NCBI RefSeq assembly: GCF_002224285.1
Contig: NZ_CP022436.1
Span: 1,798,001-1,862,000 of the forward strand
Length of the DNA: 64,000 bases
Source: Arthrobacter sp. YN
Lineage (GTDB): Bacteria; Actinomycetota; Actinomycetes; Actinomycetales; Micrococcaceae
Reading direction: 5' to 3'
The notes under the pieces are model-generated. The model worked only from the letters and a program-made list of their open reading frames with translations. It had not been told where the DNA came from and did not search any database. Each line of letters opens with the position of its first letter. The first letter of the stretch is position 1. Of the stretch, positions 8,816-16,793 are shown in pieces. A program made the position numbers and the translations under genes.

Positions 8816-9309
8816 GTGCTTGCGAGCCGAACACTGTTCGGAAGGCCGGCGTCGTGATCGCCTCCACCCGGGCAGCTGCGGGAATCTATGCCGATGAGAC
8901 GGGGCCCATCATCCTCGATTGGCTCAATGAGCACGGCTTCGAGACGTTCCCCACCATGGTGGTGCCGGACGGGGAGCCGGTGGGAGCTGCCCTCAGGGCG
9001 CTCCTGACCCAGGACCCCGCCGTCGTCATCACCAGCGGCGGAACGGGCCTGAGCCCGGACGACAAGACACCGGAGATGACGCTTCCGCTCCTGGACCGCG
9101 AAATTCCCGGCATCATGGAAGGAATCCGGCGCGCGGGCGCTGCGAAAACCCCGATGGCGATGCTGAGCCGCGGCCACGCGGGAGCTGCGGGAAAGACGTT
9201 CATCATCAACCTGCCGGGATCCCCGAAAGGCGTTATGGATGGATTGGCTGTCCTGGACCCAGTGATCGGGCACTTGTGCGAACAAATGGAAGGTAGCCAT
9301 GGGCACTGA
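8812..9309 (+). CDS. mog: MogA/MoaB-type molybdopterin adenylyltransferase
   Basis: A 165-residue MoCF-fold protein that adenylates molybdopterin before MoeA acts. The [15 protein letters not shown] motif and the closing LPGSPKG loop are the two conserved nucleotide/pterin-binding elements of the MogA/MoaB/Cnx1G group. I place the start at ATG 8812, which overlaps the moaC stop; the longer frame upstream only reads moaC out of frame. The 3' end overlaps moaE by 11 nt. MoaB and MogA cannot be separated by motif alone, but the two-protein arrangement with a separate MoeA fits this role. Confidence 0.92.
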   Translation: MSACEPNTVRKAGVVIASTRAAAGIYADETGPIILDWLNEHGFETFPTMVVPDGEPVGAALRALLTQDPAVVITSGGTGLSPDDKTPEMTLPLLDREIPGIMEGIRRAGAAKTPMAMLSRGHAGAAGKTFIINLPGSPKGVMDGLAVLDPVIGHLCEQMEGSHGH

Positions 9310-9754
9310 AACAGATTTCGAAGTAGTCAGCGCTGTCCTCAGCGCGGAACCCATCTCGGTGGATCAAGCCATCGCGGCGGTCGAATCGGACACCGCCGGG
9401 GCTGTGGTCAGCTTCAGTGGCGTGGTCCGGAACCACGATTCCGGCAAGGCCGTGGACCGGCTAAGTTACAGCGCCCATCCCACGGCGCACCAGGTCATGT
9501 CCGACGTCGTGGCCCAGTTGGTCGCCGAGCACTCAGGCGAAGCCGATCAGCCCGTCCGCATCTGGGCAGCGCACCGTATCGGGATGCTGGAGATCGGTGA
9601 CCCGGCGCTGGTCTGTGCCGTCGCGGCGGCCCACCGGGGACAGGCGTTTGCTGTCTGTTCCGAGCTGGTGGACAGGGTCAAAGCGCAGGTTCCCATTTGG
9701 AAGGAACAGTTCTTCACCGACGGCACCGTCGAGTGGGTCGGCGCGGGGGAGTAG
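9299..9754 (+). CDS. moaE: Molybdopterin synthase large subunit MoaE
   Basis: A 151-residue catalytic subunit that dimerises with thiocarboxylated MoaD to add the dithiolene sulfurs. Landmarks are GAVVSFSGVVRNHD near residues 35-48, AAHRIGMLEIGD near 88-99, AVAAAHRGQAF near 105-115 and VPIWKEQFF near 132-140, the last with the conserved lysine. It ends the plus-strand cofactor operon. Its MoaD partner is encoded about 7 kb away on the minus strand next to moaA, so the pathway is split into two transcription units within one neighbourhood. Confidence 0.96.
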   Translation: MGTETDFEVVSAVLSAEPISVDQAIAAVESDTAGAVVSFSGVVRNHDSGKAVDRLSYSAHPTAHQVMSDVVAQLVAEHSGEADQPVRIWAAHRIGMLEIGDPALVCAVAAAHRGQAFAVCSELVDRVKAQVPIWKEQFFTDGTVEWVGAGE

Positions 9755-9805
9755 GCCTGAGTCACGGTTCCTGCCGGGTGCCGGCCCGGCGGTAGGGTTA
9801 ACGGC

Positions 9806-10564
9806 ATGACCGAACAACTTGCTGTTGCAGTGCTGGGCGCCCACGGGCGCATGGGAATTGAAGCCGTGAAAGCTGTGGAAGCAGCTGATGACATGAAGCT
9901 TGTAGCCGCCCTGGGTCGCGGCGATTCCCTGGAAACCCTGCTCGACGCCGGCGCACAGTATGTTGTTGACCTCACCGTCCCGGACACCACCGAGACCAAC
10001 GTCCGGTTTGCCGTGGAGCATGGCATCCACGCTGTTGTGGGTACCACCGGCTGGAATGCCGACAGGCTGGAGTCCCTCCGTGCATTGCTGGAGCAGAAGC
10101 CGGACACCGGCGTACTGATCGCCCCGAACTTTGCCCTGGGGTCTGTACTGGCCTCCGCTTTCGCAGCCAAAGCCTCACAGTACTTTGAGTCCGTTGAGAT
10201 CATCGAGCTGCACCACCCGAACAAGGTGGACGCACCCTCCGGCACGGCGGTGCGTACGGCGCAGCTGATCGCTGATGCACGGCAGGCAGCCGGAGTTCCG
10301 GCAAGCCCGGACGCCACTGAAACGTCGTTGGATGGAGCCAGGGGCTGTGACGTGGAGGGTGTCCGCGTCCACAGTGTCCGGCTCCGCGGTTTGGTAGCCC
10401 ACCAGGAGGTCCTTTTCGGCGGTCCGGGTGAGCAGCTGACATTGCGCCATGATTCCTTTGACCGGGCTTCCTTTATGCCTGGCGTCCTGCTGGGATTGCG
10501 CAAGGTCGCAGCGCACCCCGGCCTCACGGTTGGCCTGGACGGCTACCTGGACCTGGGGCTCTAG
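9806..10564 (+). CDS. dapB: 4-hydroxy-tetrahydrodipicolinate reductase DapB
   Basis: NAD(P)H-dependent reductase of the diaminopimelate/lysine pathway. The 252-residue protein starts with the Rossmann motif VAVLGAHGRMG (about residues 7-17) and has VGTTGW, the APNFALG segment, and the catalytic His/Lys stretch ELHHPNKVDAPSGTA (about 133-147). The ATG at 9806 is the first plausible start. dapA (14088) and dapF (26627) lie downstream in the same orientation, so three lysine-pathway genes are scattered over 18 kb rather than forming one operon. Confidence 0.97.
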   Translation: MTEQLAVAVLGAHGRMGIEAVKAVEAADDMKLVAALGRGDSLETLLDAGAQYVVDLTVPDTTETNVRFAVEHGIHAVVGTTGWNADRLESLRALLEQKPDTGVLIAPNFALGSVLASAFAAKASQYFESVEIIELHHPNKVDAPSGTAVRTAQLIADARQAAGVPASPDATETSLDGARGCDVEGVRVHSVRLRGLVAHQEVLFGGPGEQLTLRHDSFDRASFMPGVLLGLRKVAAHPGLTVGLDGYLDLGL

Positions 10565-10568
10565 GTCC

Positions 10569-11057
10569 ATGGGAAATTTCTGGACTTCCTTGAAGAAGAA
10601 CCGCACCAAAATCTGGGTCGGCGCCATCACCCTGCTGTTGGTGCTCTACCTGGTGGTGTCCGTCCAACGCTCGTTCCTCCTCCTCGGTGACTCCAACCTG
10701 GTAGCGAAGGGCATTGGAGCGGCCTATCTGGTCCTGCCCGTTGTCGGTGCGTGGGCGCTCATCCGCGAGCTCCTGTTTGGCGCCCGCACCGAGCAGATGG
10801 CCAAGGTCCTGGAAGCCGAAGGCGGATTGCCCGAGGACACACTGCCCCGTACGCCCGGCGGGCGGATTGTCCGGGCTGCCGCGGATGCGGAGTTCGAGAA
10901 GTACCGCGCCGAGGCAGAGGCGGCGCCGGAGGACTGGCGTTCCTGGTTCAGGCTGAGTTGCGCCTATGACGCCTCAGGGGACCGCAAACGCGCCCGGGCA
11001 TCAATGCGCGACGCCGTGAAGCTGTTTCGCTCTCAGCCCACCGCTGCGGGACGGTAG
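10569..11057 (+). CDS. Small membrane protein with TPR-like tail
   Basis: 162 residues, starting at ATG 10569, 4 nt after dapB, so probably co-transcribed. Two hydrophobic helices (about 15-35 and 47-66) lead into a soluble C-terminal region rich in Ala, Glu and Arg, with EDWRSWFRLSCAYDASGDRKRARASMRDAVKLF resembling a single tetratricopeptide-type helix pair. The family is not named here. The last 25 nt overlap the convergent acyltransferase-like gene. Linkage to dapB is common in relatives as far as I recall, but no functional link to lysine synthesis is evident. Confidence 0.82.
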   Translation: MGNFWTSLKKNRTKIWVGAITLLLVLYLVVSVQRSFLLLGDSNLVAKGIGAAYLVLPVVGAWALIRELLFGARTEQMAKVLEAEGGLPEDTLPRTPGGRIVRAAADAEFEKYRAEAEAAPEDWRSWFRLSCAYDASGDRKRARASMRDAVKLFRSQPTAAGR

Positions 11058-12268
11058 CTGCCCAGCTTCGACGCCGTATGGGCTACCCACTCCAGCGGTC
11101 CGCGGCGCCGGAGCAAGGCGAAGCAGACTCCGATTGCCACGGCACACAGTGCCTGGGTCCAGTACATGCCCTCTTCTGTCCACCCCGCAGGGAGCGGCTG
11201 GTTGGTGAACCCCGAAACCACCCATACATGGGCCGAGTAGAGGCTGAGCGTCATGGCTCCCGGCCCGCTGAGCACTATCAGGATATTGACCTTGATACGT
11301 TCGGCCACGGTACCCAGCAGGAGGAAGAAACCCACCACTGCAGCGGCTGTTGCGCTGGTGTGCAGCAGGTCCAGCGTGGTCCCTGCATGGGGGGATGCCG
11401 TGGCCAACCACCACCACGAACCGGTCTGCTCCAGCCCGGTCAGATTAATCTGGAGCATGTTTTCCAGCGGGTACCCGCGCGTTCCGGGGAGCGCCTCCAG
11501 AGCGGCCCGGCCGCCCAATGCCTCCATGGCAAGGAACCCACCCAGCTTTGACACCGCAGCGACAGCGACTCCGCAGCTTAACAGCAGCAACTGCACCTTC
11601 GCCGTCGTGAGCGCCAACCGGCCGATCACCAGCCCGATCAGCAGATACGAGATCCACTGGAACACCGGGTAGTAACCAGTGAAGAAGAGGTCTGCGAGGA
11701 GGCGGGCCGGCGTCCCCAGGTCCTCGCCGTTGGGGTTGTGACCCAGTTGCAGGGGAGGAGCGGCGTCCAACAACAAGGGCCGGACCAGGTAGGCCAGCAG
11801 CGGAGATAAGAGAACCCAGCCCGCCGCCCAGAAACACAGTGCCTTGAGCCGAAGGCCAAGGAACGGCAGGACGCACAGGAAAAGTACGGCGTAATGCACC
11901 AGGATGACGGCGACGTTGACGTCCAGCCCTCCCAGAGTGAGGCCGACGACCGCAATCACCAACGCGCGCATGGCCACGCCGCCCCTGGCGGACCAAAGAT
12001 CGTTGCCTGTGCGGGGTTCCTGCTTACCCGTACTCAGCGCCAGCCCAATGCCGGCAAGGACGGCGAAGAGTGCAGCAGACCGACCCGAGAATACCAGTCC
12101 CACGAATGTCGGCTCCCACGACGGGGAGGGGCCGAACGTCGGCAGTAGGTGCGTGGACATCATGCCAAGCAACGCTGCGCCCCTGGCGGCGTCGATCCCT
12201 GTGAGACGGGAGGAGACCTGGCCGCCGTCGCGCGCTTTCCGCGGAGGCGCAGTCTCTTGCGAAGTCAT
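11033..12268 (-). CDS. Polytopic membrane protein, DUF1624/DUF418-like (acyltransferase-type)
   Basis: A 411-residue protein with about ten hydrophobic helices. The N-terminal SRLTGIDAARGAALLGMMSTH motif, with a conserved Asp-x-x-Arg-Gly followed by a His in the first helix, is characteristic of the heparan-alpha-glucosaminide N-acetyltransferase-like / YeiB-type membrane family (DUF1624, DUF418). Members are thought to acetylate or otherwise modify envelope glycans, but the substrate here is unknown. Start ATG 12268. It converges on and overlaps the previous gene by 25 nt. A decayed hydrolase lies divergently upstream. Confidence 0.85.
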   Translation of the reverse strand: MTSQETAPPRKARDGGQVSSRLTGIDAARGAALLGMMSTHLLPTFGPSPSWEPTFVGLVFSGRSAALFAVLAGIGLALSTGKQEPRTGNDLWSARGGVAMRALVIAVVGLTLGGLDVNVAVILVHYAVLFLCVLPFLGLRLKALCFWAAGWVLLSPLLAYLVRPLLLDAAPPLQLGHNPNGEDLGTPARLLADLFFTGYYPVFQWISYLLIGLVIGRLALTTAKVQLLLLSCGVAVAAVSKLGGFLAMEALGGRAALEALPGTRGYPLENMLQINLTGLEQTGSWWWLATASPHAGTTLDLLHTSATAAAVVGFFLLLGTVAERIKVNILIVLSGPGAMTLSLYSAHVWVVSGFTNQPLPAGWTEEGMYWTQALCAVAIGVCFALLRRRGPLEWVAHTASKLGSYRPAAVG

Positions 12269-12341
12269 GCTGCGATGGTCTCACAGCCAACTGTGAGCTG
12301 GACCGACGGTAGAGTCCTATGCTGACCTCGATCTTGGCTCC

Positions 12342-12577
12342 ATGCCGCCGCAATCAACTGTTCAACTGTGGCTGCCGCAGTACGGCTTCCTCAGGGTGCT
12401 CGAGGTGTCGCTGAAGGGCGAAGACGTGAGGGTTGCCGGGGGATCCGGCAAACGATGGATCACCTACGGCAGTTCCATCACGCAATGCAGGCAGGCCGAT
12501 GGTCCAATGCCGGCTACCGGCTGATGGCCGAAAGGCTGGGTCCACAGCTGGCGGCCGTCGCCAACGCGCACGGCTGA
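12342..12577 (+). pseudogene. Internally deleted SGNH/GDSL hydrolase remnant
   Basis: Two pieces of one family appear in different frames. The first (from 12342) reads VQLWLPQYGFLRVLEV and then RWITYGSSIT, which matches the strand around the nucleophile block (GSS) of SGNH hydrolases. The second (about 12502-12577, +2 frame relative to the first) reads SNAGYRLMAERLGPQLAAV, the typical C-terminal helix following the catalytic Asp-x-x-His. The central 100 or more residues, including the Gly and Asn blocks, are missing, and the expected N-terminal part before 12342 is not evident. The parts join around CRQADG/WSNAGY near 12500. It is best read as a dead gene. Confidence 0.6.
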
Positions 12578-12642
12578 CCGGGCACCAGTGACTGCTCCGG
12601 CTGTCTGGCCGGCGCGGCCCGGCGCGGGTCCGGCTCTTGTTT

Positions 12643-12658
12643 TCGAATATATGTTCGA
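12643..12658. promoter_or_regulatory. LexA (SOS) box
   Basis: TCGAATATATGTTCGA differs at one position from the actinobacterial/Gram-positive LexA palindrome TCGAAC-N4-GTTCGA. It lies 13 nt before the ATG at 12672. Related boxes stand before recA, lexA and the radical SAM gene in this window. Confidence 0.72.
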
Positions 12659-12671
12659 ATAGCATGGCAGG

Positions 12672-13006
12672 ATGAACGATGTTCCCACGCCACCCGAAGG
12701 TCTCGCCGGACCCATGAAAGCCATGAGCCCCGGCGTCGTCGACTTCCTTTTCAGGCAACTCGTGGCGGGCGAACCCCCGAAGACACCCAGTGGCGCCGCG
12801 AAGGAACAGTGTTGGCCGAGCAGCCGCCAGGAGCTGAACTTGCCCGGCGGCTATCCGAGGCAGACCTGGATTCCCTGACGCCGCTGGAACTGTTTGAATA
12901 CGTTCGCGCTTCCCAGCGGCTGGTGACGTGGGCCGAACACCTCAAGGAGCGGGCCGTGGCGCACTACTGCTCGGAGCAACCTGCGCGGACGTCCGGGCCG
13001 GCCTAG
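12672..13006 (+). pseudogene. Truncated, frameshifted DUF222 (13E12-like) protein remnant
   Basis: Reading from ATG 12672 (after AGG) gives about 35 residues ending in FRQLVAGEPP. The frame is lost at a CCCCC run (12774-12778). With one extra C it would continue smoothly through WRREGTVLAEQPPGAELARR and the segment DSLTPLELFEYVRASQRLV to a stop at 13006, about 111 residues. That last segment resembles the N-terminal part of DUF222-HNH nuclease proteins, which are normally 400-550 residues; the DUF222 core and HNH domain are absent downstream. It is therefore a remnant, or a short standalone protein if the indel is an error. The upstream LexA box fits mycobacterial 13E12 genes, some of which are recalled as SOS-regulated. 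Confidence 0.55.
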
Positions 13007-13075
13007 CCCACCTGGACTGAGGGGTCCGCCTGGGCCTGCCCCGTTCCGCGGTTTCCTCCGGAATAGGATGGGCTG

Positions 13076-14029
13076 GTGACTCTGACACCCCCGCATGTCC
13101 CAACCCAAAGGCCGGCCCCCCTGGATGCCACGTCCGTTGAGAGCCCGTTCGCTGACACCGCGCCCGCAGGGCCCGGGTTCGTTGAGGCCCGGCCTCGCCC
13201 TGGGGAAGAGCCGGATGACCTGGCAGTGCTTCGCGCCGCCGTCGTTCAGTATGAAGCGCTGCTGCCGGGTGCTGGGGGCGCGGCCGTGGAAGCAAACGTC
13301 GCCGCCCATGTGGTGCTGGTGGAGCAAGCCTGCGAACGTGGCGCACGCCTGGTGCTTTTTCCCGAGCTCTCCTTGACGGGGTATGAACTCACCGCCTTTG
13401 AAGTCCCCGGCGGAGCAGGGCAGCCTTCACTGGGCAGTCAACCGTCGCCGTGGTTGACCGACGGTGACCCGCGGCTCCACCCCCTCCAGGATGTCTGTGC
13501 CCGCACCGGGACGGTGGCGGTCGTCGGGGCAGGCTGGCGTGAGGCGGATCGGACGCCCCGGCTGGCCTCGCTCATCGTTGGCCGTGACGGTTCGGTGAAA
13601 CCGGTCTTCAAAACGCATTTGCATGGGCCGGAGCGGGAGCTTTTTGTCCCTGGAAACGGCCCGGCAGTGCTGGACGTTGACGGATGGCGGGTTGCCTTTG
13701 CCGTCTGTGCTGACGCCGCGCATCCTGCCCACGCCGGTGCCGCGGCGGAAGCGAAGGCCGATGTGTATGCAGTGTCCGCGCTGTACACGCGGGGCGAGGA
13801 ACTCAGGCTCGGATTGCATTTGGGCGCCCGATCCATGGACCACCGGATGTTCGGATTATTGGCAAACCTTGGAGGGAAAACGCCGTTGGGCCCCTCCTGC
13901 GGTCTCAGCGGAGGGTGGGGTCCCGACGGTGCTGCCCTGGTCCGGGTGGCGGGCACCGGGACGGAGGCAGCCATGGTGTCGTTGGACCGGTCCCGCCTTG
14001 ACGCCTACAGATCCGCGGCAGGGGCATGA
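13076..14029 (+). CDS. Nitrilase-superfamily carbon-nitrogen hydrolase
   Basis: A 317-residue amidase with all three catalytic residues visible: Glu in LVLFPELSLTGYEL, Lys in VFKTHLHGPE and Cys in VAFAVCADAAHP. The first 48 residues are a Pro/Ala/Glu-rich extension before the catalytic domain (LAVLRAAVVQYEALL). The start GTG 13076 is the earliest supported codon; an internal start nearer the domain is possible. The protein resembles small omega-amidase or N-carbamoylputrescine amidase-type enzymes, but the substrate cannot be read from the sequence. It stands alone, with dapA following after a short gap. Confidence 0.88.
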   Translation: MTLTPPHVPTQRPAPLDATSVESPFADTAPAGPGFVEARPRPGEEPDDLAVLRAAVVQYEALLPGAGGAAVEANVAAHVVLVEQACERGARLVLFPELSLTGYELTAFEVPGGAGQPSLGSQPSPWLTDGDPRLHPLQDVCARTGTVAVVGAGWREADRTPRLASLIVGRDGSVKPVFKTHLHGPERELFVPGNGPAVLDVDGWRVAFAVCADAAHPAHAGAAAEAKADVYAVSALYTRGEELRLGLHLGARSMDHRMFGLLANLGGKTPLGPSCGLSGGWGPDGAALVRVAGTGTEAAMVSLDRSRLDAYRSAAGA

Positions 14030-14087
14030 GGACCATCACGCGGAACCCATTCTTGTAACAAGCCCGTGACAGGGTAACGTTTTTCTT

Positions 14088-14999
14088 ATGTCTGACTTGC
14101 GCGCCCACACTCCCGCCCTTGGTACCCTCCTGACCGCGATGGTCACCCCGTTCACCGAGGACGGCAAGGTGGACTACGACCAAGCCGCTGTACTGGCAGA
14201 GAAGCTTGTCCAGGATGGTTGCGATGGGCTCGTTGTTACCGGCACCACCGGGGAGACCTCAACCCTTACAGATGACGAAAACCTTGGTATGTTCCGGGCG
14301 GTCAAAGAAGCCGTCGGCGGCAAGGCCGCCATCATTGCCGGAACAGGCACCAACGACACCGCACACTCGGTGCACCTTTCCCAGCGCGCGGCTGAGGTTG
14401 GCGTGGACGGTCTCCTGATCGTCACGCCCTACTACAACAAGCCCAGCCAGGCAGGCGTCCGGGCGCACTTCGAGACCATTGCCTCGTCAACGGATCTCCC
14501 CGTCATGCTCTACGACATCCCGGGCCGCTCCTCCATTGCGATTGCTCCTGAGACCATGATCGGACTGGCCAAGCACCAGAACATCGTGGCGGTCAAGGAC
14601 GCCAAGGCAGATTTTGCCGCCGCTACCCGGGTCATGGCAGAGACTGACCTCGTCTTCTATTCCGGTGATGACGGATTGACCCTCCAGTGGATGGCGCTCG
14701 GCGCCGTCGGCCTGGTGGGCGTCACCACCCACGTGGCCACGCGTCGCTTCCGCGAACTGATCGACGCCGTGAACGCCAGCGACCTCGCCACTGCGAGGGC
14801 CATCAACTTTGAACTGGAACCCGTCATTCGCGCAACCATGACGCGGGTCCAAGGCGCAGTAGCCGCCAAGCAGATTCTCAAGTGGCAGGGAGTCCTGCCC
14901 AACTCGGTTGTCCGTTTGCCCCTCGTGGAGCCGGACGCAGCCGAGATCGACATCATCCGCGGGGATTTGGCGGAAGCCGGAATGGACTTCAACGTCTAG
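14088..14999 (+). CDS. dapA: 4-hydroxy-tetrahydrodipicolinate synthase DapA
   Basis: Condenses pyruvate with aspartate semialdehyde in lysine/DAP synthesis. At 303 residues it is a normal-length (beta/alpha)8 class I aldolase. Landmarks are VTGTTGETSTL (about 45-55), the tyrosine in VTPYYNKPSQAG, MLYDIPGRS (about 140-148) and the Schiff-base lysine in NIVAVKDAKAD (about 165-175), then FYSGDDGLTL. ATG 14088 is preceded by a T-rich rather than strongly purine-rich stretch. Only 27 nt separate it from the RNase J gene, so the two are probably co-transcribed, an arrangement shared by many actinobacteria. Confidence 0.98.
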   Translation: MSDLRAHTPALGTLLTAMVTPFTEDGKVDYDQAAVLAEKLVQDGCDGLVVTGTTGETSTLTDDENLGMFRAVKEAVGGKAAIIAGTGTNDTAHSVHLSQRAAEVGVDGLLIVTPYYNKPSQAGVRAHFETIASSTDLPVMLYDIPGRSSIAIAPETMIGLAKHQNIVAVKDAKADFAAATRVMAETDLVFYSGDDGLTLQWMALGAVGLVGVTTHVATRRFRELIDAVNASDLATARAINFELEPVIRATMTRVQGAVAAKQILKWQGVLPNSVVRLPLVEPDAAEIDIIRGDLAEAGMDFNV

Positions 15000-15026
15000 G
15001 CCGGTTCCGCCGGAAAGAAGCACAAT

Positions 15027-16718
15027 ATGACCCAAACCGCCCTTCCCGGACTGGTTACGCCGCCGAAACTGCCGAAAGGCACGCTGCGGATTGTTCCGCT
15101 CGGTGGCCTGGGAGAGATCGGCCGCAACATGGCCGTCTTCGAAATCGACGGCAAGCTGCTGGTCGTTGACTGTGGCGTGCTCTTCCCAGAAGAGACCCAG
15201 CCCGGCGTAGACCTTATCCTGCCCGATTTCTCCTACATCGAAGACAGGCTGCAGGACGTCGTTGGCGTCGTGCTGACGCACGGTCACGAGGACCACATCG
15301 GTGCTGTTCCCTACCTGTTGCGCCTTAAGGCCGATATTCCTCTAATCGGGTCCCAGCTGACCCTGGCCCTGGTGGAAGCAAAGCTGCAGGAACACCGGAT
15401 CAAGCCGTATACCCTGACCGTCACCGAGGGCCAGGTGGAGCAATTCGGCCCGTTCGAGTGCGAGTTCATTGCCGTGAACCACTCCATCCCTGATGCCCTG
15501 GCCGTTTTCATCCGGACCGAGGGTGGCACGGTGCTGCACACAGGCGACTTCAAGATGGACCAGTTGCCGTTGGATGGCCGCATCACCGACCTCCGCCACT
15601 TCGCCCGGTTGGGCGAAGAGGGCGTGGACCTTTTCATGGCGGACTCCACCAACGCGGACGTCCCTGGGTTCACCACGGCCGAAAAGGAAATTGGTCCCAC
15701 TCTGGACCGCCTGTTCGGCCAAGCCAAGAAGCGCCTCATCGTCGCGTCGTTCTCGTCCCATGTTCACCGTGTCCAACAGGTCCTTGATGCCGCAGGGAAG
15801 CATGGCCGCAAGGTTGCATTCGTTGGACGCTCCATGGTGCGCAACATGGCCATCGCCGCCAAGCTGGGGTATCTCGATGTGCCGGCCGGCATTTTGGTGG
15901 ACATCAAGAACATCGACAACATGCCCGATGACCGCGTGGTCCTTATGTCCACCGGTTCCCAGGGCGAGCCGATGGCGGCACTGTCACGCATGGCCAACGG
16001 CGACCACCGCGTAGTGGTTGGACCCGGCGACACCGTCATTCTGGCCTCCAGCCTGATTCCCGGCAACGAGAATGCCGTGTTCCGCATCATCAACGGACTC
16101 CTCAAGCTCGGCGCAGATGTGATCCACAAGGGAACAGCAAAGGTCCACGTCTCCGGGCACGCAGCGGCAGGGGAGCTCCTGTACTGCTACAACATCCTTG
16201 AGCCGCTCAACGCCATGCCTGTGCACGGCGAAACCCGTCACCTTATTGCCAACGGCAACATTGCGCGGGAATCCGGTGTTCCGTCCGAGGGCATCATCCT
16301 GAGCGACAACGGCACAGTGATCGACCTGAAGGACCACAAAGCCAACATCGTTGGCCAAGTAGAGGTCGGATTCGTCTACGTGGACGGTTCCAGCGTGGGT
16401 GAGATTACCGACGCCGACCTGAAGGACCGTCGAATCCTCGGGGACGAAGGCTTCATTTCCATCATCACGGTCATCAACCGCACTACCGGCAAGATCGTGT
16501 CCGGACCGGAAATCCATGCCCGTGGTGTTGCTGAGGATGATTCCGTCTTCGACGAGATCATCCCCAAGATCAACGCCGCACTGGAAGACGCTGTGCTTAA
16601 TCACGCAGACCACACCAACCATCAGCTGCAGCAGGTGGTGCGCAGGATCATCGGCACGTGGGTCAACCGCAAGCTCCGCCGCCGTCCCATGATCATTCCG
16701 GTGGTCCTTGAGGCGTAG
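15027..16718 (+). CDS. rnj: Ribonuclease J
   Basis: A 563-residue metallo-beta-lactamase/beta-CASP RNase involved in rRNA maturation and mRNA decay. It shows the metal motif HGHEDHIG (about residues 80-87), HSIPDALAVF, HTGDFKMD, and the beta-CASP ADSTNADVPG and SFSSHVHRVQQ segments, then HVSGHAAAGEL and a C-terminal dimerisation domain ending in NRKLRRRPMIIPVVLEA. Length and motifs match actinobacterial RNase J without the long RNase E-type extensions. The start ATG 15027 follows GGAAAGAAG. A perfect palindromic hairpin follows the stop. Confidence 0.97.
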   Translation: MTQTALPGLVTPPKLPKGTLRIVPLGGLGEIGRNMAVFEIDGKLLVVDCGVLFPEETQPGVDLILPDFSYIEDRLQDVVGVVLTHGHEDHIGAVPYLLRLKADIPLIGSQLTLALVEAKLQEHRIKPYTLTVTEGQVEQFGPFECEFIAVNHSIPDALAVFIRTEGGTVLHTGDFKMDQLPLDGRITDLRHFARLGEEGVDLFMADSTNADVPGFTTAEKEIGPTLDRLFGQAKKRLIVASFSSHVHRVQQVLDAAGKHGRKVAFVGRSMVRNMAIAAKLGYLDVPAGILVDIKNIDNMPDDRVVLMSTGSQGEPMAALSRMANGDHRVVVGPGDTVILASSLIPGNENAVFRIINGLLKLGADVIHKGTAKVHVSGHAAAGELLYCYNILEPLNAMPVHGETRHLIANGNIARESGVPSEGIILSDNGTVIDLKDHKANIVGQVEVGFVYVDGSSVGEITDADLKDRRILGDEGFISIITVINRTTGKIVSGPEIHARGVAEDDSVFDEIIPKINAALEDAVLNHADHTNHQLQQVVRRIIGTWVNRKLRRRPMIIPVVLEA

Positions 16719-16740
16719 CCCCTGGGCAACATGCACACCC

Positions 16741-16776
16741 AAGGGGGCCTGAAATCCGCGGATTTCAGGCCCCCTT
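16741..16776. terminator. Perfect 36-nt palindromic hairpin between rnj and ftsK
   Basis: AAGGGGGCCTGAAATCCG is followed immediately by its exact reverse complement, giving an 18-bp stem with only the few bases at the tip able to form a loop. It lies 22 nt after the rnj stop and 17 nt before the ftsK start. No long T run follows, so termination efficiency is uncertain and the hairpin could also affect ftsK leader translation. Confidence 0.65.
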
Positions 16777-16793
16777 GCGGTACCGTGGCACTT

